Shown here: positions 42,177-49,996 of the stretch, piece by piece | How the letters are laid out: each line of letters starts with the position of its first letter | How positions within the stretch are numbered: position 1 is the stretch's first letter | Source: an uncultured Acetatifactor sp. | Lineage (GTDB): Bacteria; Bacillota; Clostridia; Lachnospirales; Lachnospiraceae | Direction of reading: 5' to 3' | DNA: 64,000 bases | Assembly: GCA_910585665.1 (NCBI GenBank) | Contig: CAJUFI010000008.1 | Coordinates: 22,535 to 86,534, forward strand | Made by a program: the position numbers and the translations under genes | Notes under the pieces: model-generated | Database searches by the model: none | The model's input: the letters and a program-made list of their open reading frames with translations, nothing else | What the model was told of the DNA's origin: nothing

Positions 42177-43430
42177 ATGAAAGTCATAGACATGCATTGT
42201 GATACTTTAGGAGGGCTGCTTAGCCGGAGGGAGGCGGGGAATCCGGCATCTTTGCGGCGAAATGAGTTCCATGTGGATTTGGAGCGGATGAAAGAGAGCC
42301 ATTATCTGGTGCAGAATTTCGCCATGTTCGTGCCGCTGCGCCCGGAGGAGGATCCCTGGGAGCGGATGTTGGCCATGTACCGGATTTACCAGGAGGAGAT
42401 GGAGCGGAACCGGGACATGATAGCCCCGGTGCTTGCCTTTTCCGACATAGCCGGGAACGAGGCGGCGGGGAAACTGTCCGCATTGTTGACGGTGGAAGAG
42501 GGGGCTGTGTGCAAGGGACAGGTGGAGAAGCTGCGGGAGCTGCATCAGATGGGCGTCAGAATGATTACGCTTACCTGGAATTTCGTCAATGAAATCGGGC
42601 ATCCCAACTTTAACGAGGGACTGAAGGAGAAGATGAAGGCGGCCATGGAGACATGGAAATCTCTGGAGGAGGGTAAGGTGCAGCAAGAGCAGCTGCACAT
42701 GGAACAGCAAGGGCAGCCGCACATGGCACAGCAAGGGCAGCCGCACCTGGTGCAGCAAGAGCAGCTGCACATGGAACAGCAAGGGCAGCCGCACATGGCA
42801 CAGCAAGGGCAGCCGCACATGGCACAGCAAGAGCAACCGCGCCAGGAGGAGTGGGAGACAGCCCGTCTGGCGGCCCAGGCAGCCTATGACGCGTACATGC
42901 ATACGCCGAACCTGACCGGCGGGCTGACGGAGAAGGGGAAGGAGCTGGTGGCGGAGATGGAGAATCTGGGCATCATCCCGGACGTGTCCCATCTGTCAGA
43001 CGCCGGGTTCTACAATGTGCTGGCGGTGACGAAAAAGCCTTTCGTGGCCAGCCATTCCGATGCCAGGGCTGTGTGCCCCAATGTGCGGAACATGACAGAT
43101 GACATGATTGCGAAGCTTTCTGAACGGGGAGGCGTCATGGGGCTGAACTTCTGCGCGGATTTCCTGGAGGAGAAGCCGCTGGGGGAGGAGAATCCCGGCA
43201 CCATCGCCGCGGTGGTGCGCCATGCGAAGCACATCGTGAACGTGGGAGGCATCGACGTGCTGGGGCTGGGCAGCGATTATGACGGCATCCCCACCCACAG
43301 GGAGCTGCCCGGCGCGCAGAGCATGGGGAGACTGTGGGATGCGTTCCATGATGCCGGATTCTCTGAGGGAGAGTTGGATAAGATTTTCTATGGAAATGTG
43401 CTGCGGGTGTACAAGGATACGCTGATGTAA
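42177..43430 (+). CDS. membrane dipeptidase (peptidase family M19)
   Basis: A 417-residue zinc dipeptidase. Metal ligands are visible as VIDMHCDTLGG (HxD) near residue 7, the bridging Glu in LTVEEGAVCKG, then DVSHLSDAGF, VASHSDARAVCPNVRN and LGLGSDYDGIPT. Between about residues 168 and 224 a low-complexity insert of seven octapeptides (QQGQPHMA, QQEQLHME type) interrupts the barrel after KAAMETWKSLEEGKV. The insert is absent from ordinary M19 enzymes; the catalytic residues are intact, so activity is probably kept. AAAGGTAGGG precedes the start. Confidence 0.92.
   Translation: MKVIDMHCDTLGGLLSRREAGNPASLRRNEFHVDLERMKESHYLVQNFAMFVPLRPEEDPWERMLAMYRIYQEEMERNRDMIAPVLAFSDIAGNEAAGKLSALLTVEEGAVCKGQVEKLRELHQMGVRMITLTWNFVNEIGHPNFNEGLKEKMKAAMETWKSLEEGKVQQEQLHMEQQGQPHMAQQGQPHLVQQEQLHMEQQGQPHMAQQGQPHMAQQEQPRQEEWETARLAAQAAYDAYMHTPNLTGGLTEKGKELVAEMENLGIIPDVSHLSDAGFYNVLAVTKKPFVASHSDARAVCPNVRNMTDDMIAKLSERGGVMGLNFCADFLEEKPLGEENPGTIAAVVRHAKHIVNVGGIDVLGLGSDYDGIPTHRELPGAQSMGRLWDAFHDAGFSEGELDKIFYGNVLRVYKDTLM
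42681..42848. repeat. 24-bp in-frame minisatellite in the dipeptidase gene
   Basis: Seven 24-bp units (CAGCAAGGGCAGCCGCACAT plus GGCA and variants) encode an octapeptide rich in Gln, His and Met. Two unit types alternate in the order A-B-B'-A-B-B-A', suggesting duplication of a three-unit block. Confidence 0.92.
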
Positions 43431-43437
43431 GAATCCG

Positions 43438-43490
43438 GGGCGGAATCCGCGTTCGGGAATCTGATTTGGATTCCCGTCGGGGTTCCGCCC
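43438..43490 (+). terminator. nested hairpin after the dipeptidase gene
   Basis: Outer stem GGGCGGAA / TTCCGCCC and inner stem GGGAATC / GATTCCC. The T-rich run follows after a few bases. Confidence 0.65.
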
Positions 43491-43500
43491 TAACTTTGTC

Positions 43501-43590
43501 TTTCGTCCGCAGATTTCTTTTTTTCTTGTTTTTCGTCCGCAGATTTTATTTATTCTTATTCGTTTTTCCGCAGATTTTATTTTTTCTTAT
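43501..43590. repeat. 30-bp T-rich tandem repeat
   Basis: Three copies of TTTCGTCCGCAGATTTTATT plus TTTTCTT, degenerate. The remaining gap to the HPr-like gene (43591-43800) is AT-rich and shows no gene. Confidence 0.8.
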
Positions 43591-43802
43591 AGTGACATAT
43601 ACGGAATTCCAATTGAACATATTCGCTTGGCAGTCTGCATAAAAGGGAAAAACGGTTTCAATAAATTCCACAAAAGAATCGCGAAAAATTATGGAAAACG
43701 ACAGTTTACAAAAAGGGGAACCTGATATATTATTTTTCTTCGAACAGGACTAAAAAATAATCGGAGCAATCTTCCGGAGAAAGGTGAGAAAAGGTGATAT
43801 TT

Positions 43803-44042
43803 ATGCAGCAGGTAGTGGTTAAGTTTGAGGATGTGGATCAGGTGAGAGACTTTGTGAATACGGTCAGTATGGTAGATGCCAATTTCGAATTGGGCTCCGG
43901 CAGCCGTATCGTGGATGCAAAATCGATTCTGGGCGTATTTGCCCTGGATCTGGCGCGGCCCCAGCGGCTGGTATGCGATTCGGATGATTCGGCGATTCTG
44001 GAAGAGATAGAGCCTTTTCTCATCAGAGAGAGGGTAAGCTGA
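43803..44042 (+). CDS. HPr-like protein without the active-site histidine
   Basis: A 79-residue protein started at the ATG after AAAAGGTG (a GTG three codons upstream is possible). The C-terminal two thirds follow the HPr fold: SGSRIVDAKSILGVFALDL aligns with the regulatory Ser46 region (KSIMGVMSL in HPr), so the serine that HPr kinase modifies is kept. The N-terminal segment is VKFEDVDQVRDFVNTVSMVD and has no HARPA motif, hence no His15 for phosphotransfer. Like Crh it could be a regulatory, non-transporting HPr relative in carbon control. That role is inference. Confidence 0.8.
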   Translation: MQQVVVKFEDVDQVRDFVNTVSMVDANFELGSGSRIVDAKSILGVFALDLARPQRLVCDSDDSAILEEIEPFLIRERVS

Positions 44043-44099
44043 GCGCCGACAGGGGATATCTGGGGCGTCTCTTCCGCTGCATGTCCCCTAAAACCGTGC

Positions 44100-44261
44100 T
44101 TGATACACTTCTCTCGGATGGCAAAAAATGAGGGCGTGAACGAACAGCTAAAATCCGATGACTGGCTCTGCTGGCTCCAGAAAATGAATAGCATTAGAAG
44201 CAGGGCGGAAGAGATGGCGTTACATGACCTGATAATTTGCTCATGTGAGATAAAGAAGTAA
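44100..44261 (+). pseudogene. C-terminal remnant of TnpV-type transposon protein
   Basis: The frame reads LIHFSRMAKNEGVNEQLK, then WLCWLQKMNSIRSRAEEMAL, HDLIICSCEIKK, stop. This resembles the C-terminal part of TnpV proteins of Tn4451-type mobilizable transposons (pattern QMAxREGVTEQLKA ... MNNIRxRAxEIVxxDLI). The N-terminal half is missing. The following 170 bases contain a CCGGCTGACTGCCGG hairpin (44295-44310) but no gene. Confidence 0.65.
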
Positions 44262-44430
44262 AAGAAGTGTAAAAAATTTTGCCGTTCCCTGTCCGGCTGA
44301 CTGCCGGACGGGTCGGGCTTTAGTCGGGCAATATAGGCGGAAATTTTTGAAAATTTCTTTTCGCACGCCCTCCACGGACAGCTCCTGTCTTAGTGTGTCG
44401 TCCTATCCAGCGGCAATTTTTAGCTTTTGG

Positions 44431-45507
44431 TTAATGGATATGTTCATCGTAAAAATCTAAAAAATCCTCGAACAACTCCAAATCCAATGAATTACACCAT
44501 TTTTCCCTGTCAAGGTTTTGATATATATAATTAGCTTTATCCTCCGAAAACCGTTCCCTGTTTTCCTCTGTGTTATAGTCATAGTCAAGCGTTTTGAGCC
44601 ATTCATCAAATTTCGCATTAAACTCATTGCGATATGTGTCGTCATTGAAATAGTTATGTCCTTTATTCTCAAGAGGAATAAAGCTAAATCGGGAATCGTC
44701 CTTGTACTTTTCGTAATAAATTTCGTAACCGTATTCGACTGGAACAACTTCATCATCAAAGCTATGCACAATCATGACAGCGGCATTGCTTTTTGAGAAG
44801 CCGTCCAACGCAGTATTTGAGGCATACCCGCCGTATTGAATTCTCTCATGCAGTTTCACAAATGGTAACATCAAATAAATACCATTTCCTACCTGTTTTT
44901 TCCCTCCGGCTTCAAACAGATTCGGTGAAGCGTTAAAACCCGAACACGCTATAACGGCTTTTACTTCGGGGTGGTATGTAAGCACACTGCAAACACTGTA
45001 GCCGCCCCAGCTATGCCCGAATAAAACGATTGGCAGACTTGGGAATTTCCCGCTTTCTTCCACAAATGTAATTGCATAGTCAAGGTCAATTACTCCCTGT
45101 GGAAGTCCTCCGACTCCCTCACCCTCGCTTTCATCATTTCCCGTAGCGTCATAGGCGAAAACATAATATCCATGACAGGCAAAATAATTCACACAATCCA
45201 TATAAGAATTATGTCCACCTCCACCAAAGCCATGTGCCATTACAACGATACCACGCTGGTTTTCTCCCGAACTATACATATATCCCGCCAGTTTCTGCCC
45301 CTCGTTGGAACTAAACTCATATTTCGTGCGGTGCAATCCGTCAAAGTCATCAACATAGAGCATAAGCGGCTCATAGCTCTCAAATCGCTGGTTAAAATTC
45401 TCGTTATACACCATTACAGACAATACCCAATCGCCAGCAATTATTAGTACAGCCACGATAGCTAATACAATAGAGAGAATCTTTTTCTTTTTAGATTTCG
45501 GTTTCAT
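44431..45507 (-). CDS. membrane-anchored alpha/beta hydrolase
   Basis: About 358 residues from the ATG after AAAGGATATGAAAA. A basic N-terminus and one TM helix (ILSIVLAIVAVLIIAGDWVL) anchor an extracellular alpha/beta-hydrolase: oxyanion loop VVMAHGFGGGGHNSY, nucleophile Ser in LFGHSWGGYS, acid in IVHSFDDEVVP and His in ENKGHNYF. All three catalytic residues are present. It belongs to the AT-rich island, downstream of the flavodoxin-like genes on the same strand. Substrate is unknown. Confidence 0.87.
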   Translation of the reverse strand: MKPKSKKKKILSIVLAIVAVLIIAGDWVLSVMVYNENFNQRFESYEPLMLYVDDFDGLHRTKYEFSSNEGQKLAGYMYSSGENQRGIVVMAHGFGGGGHNSYMDCVNYFACHGYYVFAYDATGNDESEGEGVGGLPQGVIDLDYAITFVEESGKFPSLPIVLFGHSWGGYSVCSVLTYHPEVKAVIACSGFNASPNLFEAGGKKQVGNGIYLMLPFVKLHERIQYGGYASNTALDGFSKSNAAVMIVHSFDDEVVPVEYGYEIYYEKYKDDSRFSFIPLENKGHNYFNDDTYRNEFNAKFDEWLKTLDYDYNTEENRERFSEDKANYIYQNLDREKWCNSLDLELFEDFLDFYDEHIH

Positions 45508-45656
45508 TTTTTCATATCCTTTTCGACTTATTGTTTTGTCGGAAAATTCCGATTTACCATTATTATACACTTGTTTAAGCAAAACCAAATAAATATTTAT
45601 GCATCATGTTCAACAAAACGGAACTATTTGTTCTTCCCTACAAATGGAAATTTGAA

Positions 45657-46322
45657 TTATCTTTTAACATAATTTTGATATGGCTTATCATTAAGTGATA
45701 CTTTACAGCCTAATTTTTTAGCAAATACTTTCATGAACAATTTATTTAATGGACTTACTACATTGTTGAGAAAGATTTCTTTTTTAGAAAAATATTCTGG
45801 TTTAGCAAAGTCATTTACCGCTTCTTTATTAAAATAATTATTTTGAGCATAATATTTCCCCATGTTATAAAAAGGTTCTACCATTTGTTTTCCCATTTTG
45901 CTGCCTATAAAACTTACTGCAAACATACCACCTTTTAATAGCGTTCCGTTGTACTCACATCCTAATAAAGATGGTAATGTTTCTAAATATGATTCACAAC
46001 ACCTTAATTGGGATGCCTCTGCAAACCCACTTTGTAATAAAAATCCTATTTTGGTATTACAATTTTGCTTTGGTTTTAATGTTTCTAAAAATTCTGCCAT
46101 AATTCCGGGAATACACTCTACATATAATGGTAAAGCAAACAAAATATTATCATTTTCATAGAATTTTTCTCTCATACTTTCCCATTCATTTCTTTTATAT
46201 AAATATAATGTTTCCGTTGTATTTCCATTATACTCATATCCCTTTTTTAATTCATCTAATATTTTATCTGTATTACTTTTTTCTTTCGCCCTCGGAGTAC
46301 AACTAACAATTAATAAGTGCAT
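45657..46322 (-). CDS. flavodoxin-like NAD(P)H oxidoreductase-type protein
   Basis: A 221-residue protein with a flavodoxin-like N-terminus: MHLLIVSCTPRAKEKSNT in the phosphate-loop position and FALPLYVECIPGIMAEFLET in the ring-binding loop. The C-terminal 70 residues are basic and helical. It overlaps the upstream flavodoxin-like gene by 20 bases, so the two are translationally coupled and may act together as a flavin-dependent pair. Strong AT bias marks it as acquired. Confidence 0.72.
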   Translation of the reverse strand: MHLLIVSCTPRAKEKSNTDKILDELKKGYEYNGNTTETLYLYKRNEWESMREKFYENDNILFALPLYVECIPGIMAEFLETLKPKQNCNTKIGFLLQSGFAEASQLRCCESYLETLPSLLGCEYNGTLLKGGMFAVSFIGSKMGKQMVEPFYNMGKYYAQNNYFNKEAVNDFAKPEYFSKKEIFLNNVVSPLNKLFMKVFAKKLGCKVSLNDKPYQNYVKR

Positions 46323-46818
46323 TTAAAATTTCCTCCTCATTCTCAATATTGTATGTGCCAATCGATGTTCCGTCCAAATTTATCATAACTCTTTCAAGCC
46401 ATTTTTCTAAAAATTCCCGATTCCCATTTCCTTTATATATTAACCCCATTTTATAATGTTTTTTATATCTAAGGCAATGCCTCATTTGTCCATTTTTAAA
46501 TCGTAAATTCATTGTCAAAAGAGGTAATATTCTATCAAAAATATTTTTTAACTTATACGATACAAAGCCTAATCTTAAATCTGTTATAAAAACAACTTGT
46601 TTTGCTTGCAAAAATTTGATAAGCAATCTTTCATAATCATCTTTTATAGTGCATATTCCCGGTGTTACAAGCCAACAACGATTACAACCTATGCAGCCTT
46701 TTATATTCATGTCTTCTGCATAAATAACCTCAACATTATTTATGTTTTTTTGTATATTTTCAATTATTTTTTTGTTATATAAATCATCTTTCTTAAGTGT
46801 TGAAATAATTAAATTCAT
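46303..46818 (-). CDS. flavodoxin-family protein with CxxCxxC motif
   Basis: A 171-residue protein. MNLIISTLKKDDLYNKKI and the motif IKGCIGCNRCWLVTPGICTI are typical of iron-sulfur-like or flavodoxin NADPH-dependent FMN reductase relatives (CxGCxxCW...C). FITDLRLGFVSYKLKNIFDR follows in place of the usual SPxYxxxxxxxLKxxxDR segment. It lies 110 bases downstream of the TetR-family gene on the same strand and overlaps the second flavodoxin-like gene. Confidence 0.75.
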   Translation of the reverse strand: MNLIISTLKKDDLYNKKIIENIQKNINNVEVIYAEDMNIKGCIGCNRCWLVTPGICTIKDDYERLLIKFLQAKQVVFITDLRLGFVSYKLKNIFDRILPLLTMNLRFKNGQMRHCLRYKKHYKMGLIYKGNGNREFLEKWLERVMINLDGTSIGTYNIENEEEILNALINC

Positions 46819-46927
46819 AACATCATCTCCCTTTCAAATTATGGTTTGCCGCTTTGTTAATCAGCTTTGCATTTTTGCTTATTCTCATCCCTTGCTTCCT
46901 TACCGAAAAAGTATTTGTGTTGCTTTT

Positions 46928-47503
46928 TCATAATAAGCTTCCTTCTTCTATCAGATGCATTGCTCCAAAATAGGCATTAGACAATGTCTTTATACAATAT
47001 GCTTCATCATAAACCATTGCATTATTAGCAAGCAGACTGGCTATTCCATGTGTTACTAAAAAAATTTGCGAAAATATGCTATATGCCTGTTGCTCGCCTA
47101 CCTTTGCTTGTTTCCTTAGGATAGGGAATAAAAAATCAAAATTTTTCCCGGTAAGCCAATCAGAAAGGGAAATGCCTATACAATAGTTTGAATGATACAA
47201 AAAGCGAAAAAGATTTTTTTCTTCTACGGCAAATTGAATATATCTCATACCCACTTCCAACATAGGGCGTTCGTATTTGCCGCTTAAATTTGTTACATAG
47301 TTAATATGAAACTCACTTGCTTTTTTATATGTTGCAATTCGGACATCTTCAATCGTTTTAAAATGATATAAAACGGGCTGCGTGGAACAGCCGAGTTTTT
47401 GTGAAACTGTCCGGGCGTTTATGTTTTCTGCTCCCATTTCTTTTACAGTTTCAAAAGCTGCGTCTATAATCATTTCTTTTGTGACTTTCGCGATTGCTGG
47501 CAT
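46928..47503 (-). CDS. TetR-family regulator of the AT-rich operon
   Basis: A 191-residue regulator. HTH: MIIDAAFETVKEMGAENINA, RTVSQKLGCSTQPVLYHFKT. The C-terminal part has FRFLYHSNYCIGISLSDWL. GGAGGTGC precedes the ATG. Upstream (47521-47570) two near-identical AGTTATRTATAAT direct repeats overlap -10-like sequences and are a plausible operator. It likely controls the following two flavodoxin-like genes and perhaps the hydrolase. Confidence 0.88.
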   Translation of the reverse strand: MPAIAKVTKEMIIDAAFETVKEMGAENINARTVSQKLGCSTQPVLYHFKTIEDVRIATYKKASEFHINYVTNLSGKYERPMLEVGMRYIQFAVEEKNLFRFLYHSNYCIGISLSDWLTGKNFDFLFPILRKQAKVGEQQAYSIFSQIFLVTHGIASLLANNAMVYDEAYCIKTLSNAYFGAMHLIEEGSLL

Positions 47504-47675
47504 ATTTGCACCTCCATTTATAATCTATATTATATATAACTTTAATTATACATAACTAAAATTATAAATCAAGGCAATTTTTCTGCCAATCACTCCTGCT
47601 AAACTTTTACTCAATTTTCACTTTTCCGAAAAACGGTAAAGCGGTAAATTGTTCTATTTTAATGTGTATAACTGG

Positions 47676-48131
47676 CTATCTAATGGAGTTGTGGGTAACT
47701 CTGTTTAAATATACTTCGTCCTGCTGGTTAGCGTGTGGCTCAGAGCTTTGTGGAATGGTCATAACCAGCAGATGATTGGGATTGTCGTTTTTGTCAGTAC
47801 ATTCAACCGTTTCGGTAGTGACCCGCACCGATGGAGTGCAGTAATCAAAGGGTACTCTAAGTATATCATTGACATTGTTGTGGTGGTCGTCAATGCCTGT
47901 GACTGTAAAATCATCTTCAATGCCGATTACAAGTGTACTGCCGTCTGCATTGGCAAATGCGGCAATATGATTGAACAGTCCCTTCGGGTCTTTTCTTGCG
48001 CTCTTACGGTCGTAAGTCTGTCCTTCCTTTTTGTATAATGTTCTTCCAAAGTAAACTCTGTCTATATCATTTCCGCTGCTTATTTTACTATATTTAACAA
48101 AGTATAAGTTGATGCTCTCTATATTTGATTA
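47676..48131 (-). pseudogene. N-terminal fragment of an AlbA_2/Schlafen-type ATP-binding protein
   Basis: The minus strand is open for 151 codons: VYFGRTLYKKEGQTYDRKSA, FNHIAAFANADGSTLVIGIE, ILRVPFDYCTPSVRVTTETV, NHLLVMTIPQSSEPHANQQD, then VYLNRVTHNSIR and a stop. The AFANADGGxLVIGIEDD core defines the AlbA_2 domain of RecG-like or Schlafen-type regulators. No start codon is seen at the beginning, and the C-terminal effector part is missing where the family continues, so it is a truncated remnant at the island's edge. Confidence 0.75.
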
Positions 48132-48177
48132 GTCTTTGTGCAACAGCCAGCCGTACAAAATTTCCCAGATGTAATAA

Positions 48178-48552
48178 GCATGGGAAGCAGAGCGCAACCA
48201 GAACCAGGAAAAGATTCTGTGGCACTTTCAAACTGGGGATGCCAGAACCAAGCTTATATCCCTATACCCGACTATAATATCTGACTCTCAATTAACTAAT
48301 AATTCCGGAGTTTATTTTGTAGATCATGAGAAGAATCGAGAATTGGAATTTGTGGCAAAATCATTTAAAGATTTTGTGGAATTATGTAAAAGTGAACCAA
48401 TAAAGGAAGCTTCAAGAAAATCTCCAAAAGAGAGAGAAGAACTACTGATTAGTAAAGGAAAGGGTGCGAACATCACTGACGGTTTACGCAAAATGTGGCA
48501 AGAAGAATATGATAAATACAAAGGAATGATACAGGAAGAAGTGGTGCTATAG
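48178..48552 (+). pseudogene. C-terminal fragment, possibly SUKH (SMI1/KNR4) type
   Basis: The open frame has no ATG until late (a TTG at 48343 gives 69 residues). It reads ARTKLISLYPTIISD, NNSGVYFVDHEKNRELEFVA, KSFKDFVELCKSEPIKEASR and ends KGMIQEEVVL. The VYFVDHE...VAKSFKDFVE pattern is like the end of SMI1/KNR4 (SUKH) immunity proteins, but similarity is weak. It is AT-rich like the island and lacks a convincing beginning. Confidence 0.45.
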
Positions 48553-48691
48553 TCGGGAACCGCCTGAATGAGGAAAATCAACCAACCTATTGACGAAGTA
48601 TGTAAATAGTGATACCATGTGTCTGGACAGTTTGAAGCGGGCTGAAAAATAAGCGTATTCACCCTGATTGTCCCGGACGACAGAATGGGCT

Positions 48692-48783
48692 CCGCCGTCC
48701 CGGACGGCGGAAGGCGTTCCGTTGCAGAAGTGCGCGCCGCAACGCGCAGATGGAGATTAGTTTGAAAAAAGTGCACTTTCAAA
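48692..48783. promoter_or_regulatory. palindromes upstream of pyridoxal kinase
   Basis: A stable hairpin TCCGCCGTCC / GGACGGCGGA (48692-48713 region) and, at 48761, the imperfect palindrome TTTGAAAAAAGTGCACTTTCAAA, operator-like in size. The rest of 48553-48826 shows no gene. Confidence 0.45.
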
Positions 48784-48826
48784 TTTTGATTGTTATGCGC
48801 GCCAGAGTGCGCAAGGGGGTGTAAGA

Positions 48827-49654
48827 ATGAAAAGAGTATTGACCATACAGGACATCTCATGCCTGGGGAAATGTTCCCTGACAATCGCGCTGCCCGTCAT
48901 ATCCGCCCTTGGCTCCGAGACGGTCATCTTACCTACGGCAGTCCTGTCCACCCACACCATGTTTAAGAACTTCACCTGTAAAGACCTCTCCGACCAGATT
49001 GAACCCATCGCGGCCCACTGGAAGAGCGAGGGCGTGGCCTTTGATGCCATCTATACCGGGTATCTGGGGACAGTGGAGCAGATTGACCAGATAAAGGAGC
49101 TGTTCCACAATTTCCGGGGTGAAAATACGATGATTATCGTGGATCCCGTGATGGCGGACAACGGAAAGCTGTATCCCGCCTTTGACATGGATTATGTAAA
49201 GAAGAATGCCCAGCTCTGCGGAGAAGCGGACATCATCGTGCCCAACATTACCGAAGCCGCTCTGATGACAGGCATGGAGTACAGGGAAGAATACGACGAA
49301 GCTTATCTCAAGGAGATGCTGGCACGGCTCAATGAACTGGGCGCGGGCATCAGCGTCCTGACCGGGGTGTCCCTGGAAAAGGGGAAGACTGGCGTGATGG
49401 GTTACGAGCGCAGGACAGGAGAGTATTATGTCTATCAGAACCGGAGGATTGACGCGGCCTATCACGGCACGGGTGATTTGTTCTCCAGCACTTGCGTAGG
49501 GGAGATTATGAGAGGGAAGGACTGGCGCGATGCCATGCGCATTGCCGCCGATTATACAGCCCATACCATAGAGGTGACCTTGGGCAATCCTGACAAGCCC
49601 TGGTACGGCGTGGATTTTGAAGCCACCATTCCGGAGCTGATTGGGATGGAGTGA
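48827..49654 (+). CDS. pdxY: pyridoxal/pyridoxamine kinase
   Basis: Phosphorylates vitamin B6 vitamers in salvage. The 275-residue ribokinase-fold protein starts RVLTIQDISCLGKCSLTIAL, and shows LPTAVLSTHTMFKNFT, IIVDPVMADNGKLYPAFD, ADIIVPNITEAALMTGMEY and the anion-hole/catalytic Asp stretch YHGTGDLFSSTCVGEI. This fits the PdxK/PdxY family. GGGGGTG precedes the ATG. It is a single gene at host-like composition just right of the acquired island. The paralog name (pdxK or pdxY) cannot be settled. Confidence 0.92.
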   Translation: MKRVLTIQDISCLGKCSLTIALPVISALGSETVILPTAVLSTHTMFKNFTCKDLSDQIEPIAAHWKSEGVAFDAIYTGYLGTVEQIDQIKELFHNFRGENTMIIVDPVMADNGKLYPAFDMDYVKKNAQLCGEADIIVPNITEAALMTGMEYREEYDEAYLKEMLARLNELGAGISVLTGVSLEKGKTGVMGYERRTGEYYVYQNRRIDAAYHGTGDLFSSTCVGEIMRGKDWRDAMRIAADYTAHTIEVTLGNPDKPWYGVDFEATIPELIGME

Positions 49655-49910
49655 GAGGGCAGCCGCTGCTCCTTTTCCCGACTGTGCGGTGTTGCCGCGT
49701 CGGTTTGGACGGGCCGTAATTCCCGGATGAGTAATTTGTGCTCCTGTATGATGATTTGCTGTTGCTGCCGTAGGACGAGCCGGACTCTCGAGCCAGATAT
49801 TCCGGGCGGGTCTGGTAGCCGCACAGCTCACAGGTGCAGTTGCATCCGCCTGCGCCGGAGGGCAGCAGCAGGCCTGCCTTGCATTTGGGGCATGTTCCAT
49901 AGGATCTCAT
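49506..49910 (-). CDS. small zinc-ribbon protein
   Basis: Begins MRSYGTCPKCKAGLLLPSGA, then a second pair CTCELCGYQTRPEYL, i.e. a four-cysteine zinc ribbon in the first 37 residues. A Ser/Tyr/Asn-rich low-complexity segment (YGSNSKSSYRSTNYSS) follows. AAGGAG lies ten bases before the ATG; a TTG three codons earlier is possible. The last 50 or so codons run antisense into the pyridoxal kinase 3' end and look random, so the natural stop may have been lost by a small indel. Confidence 0.6.
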   Translation of the reverse strand: MRSYGTCPKCKAGLLLPSGAGGCNCTCELCGYQTRPEYLARESGSSYGSNSKSSYRSTNYSSGNYGPSKPTRQHRTVGKRSSGCPLTPSQSAPEWWLQNPRRTRACQDCPRSPLWYGLYNRRQCAWHRASPSLS

Positions 49911-49996
49911 AGATATCAATCTCCTTTCTTCGGATTGGTTTCCTCCCTTTGGACGGATGCCTTACAGGAAATAGTACAGTGCTTCATTTTATCGAG

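Larger units (their letters stand above)
44043..48560. mobile_element. AT-rich acquired island with transposon remnant
   Basis: Base composition falls sharply for the genes between about 44.4 and 48.1 kb compared with both flanks. The left edge carries a tnpV remnant and GC-rich inverted DNA, and the right edge carries two truncated genes. No intact integrase or transposase is inside. Boundaries are approximate. Confidence 0.6.

Noticed and set aside
42681..42848. CRISPR-like or mobile repeat in the dipeptidase
   Set aside because: Units are adjacent, in frame and translate to a regular octapeptide, so it is a coding minisatellite.
47733..48038. Plus-strand 101-residue frame
   Set aside because: It is antisense to a clear AlbA_2-type fragment and has no supporting features.
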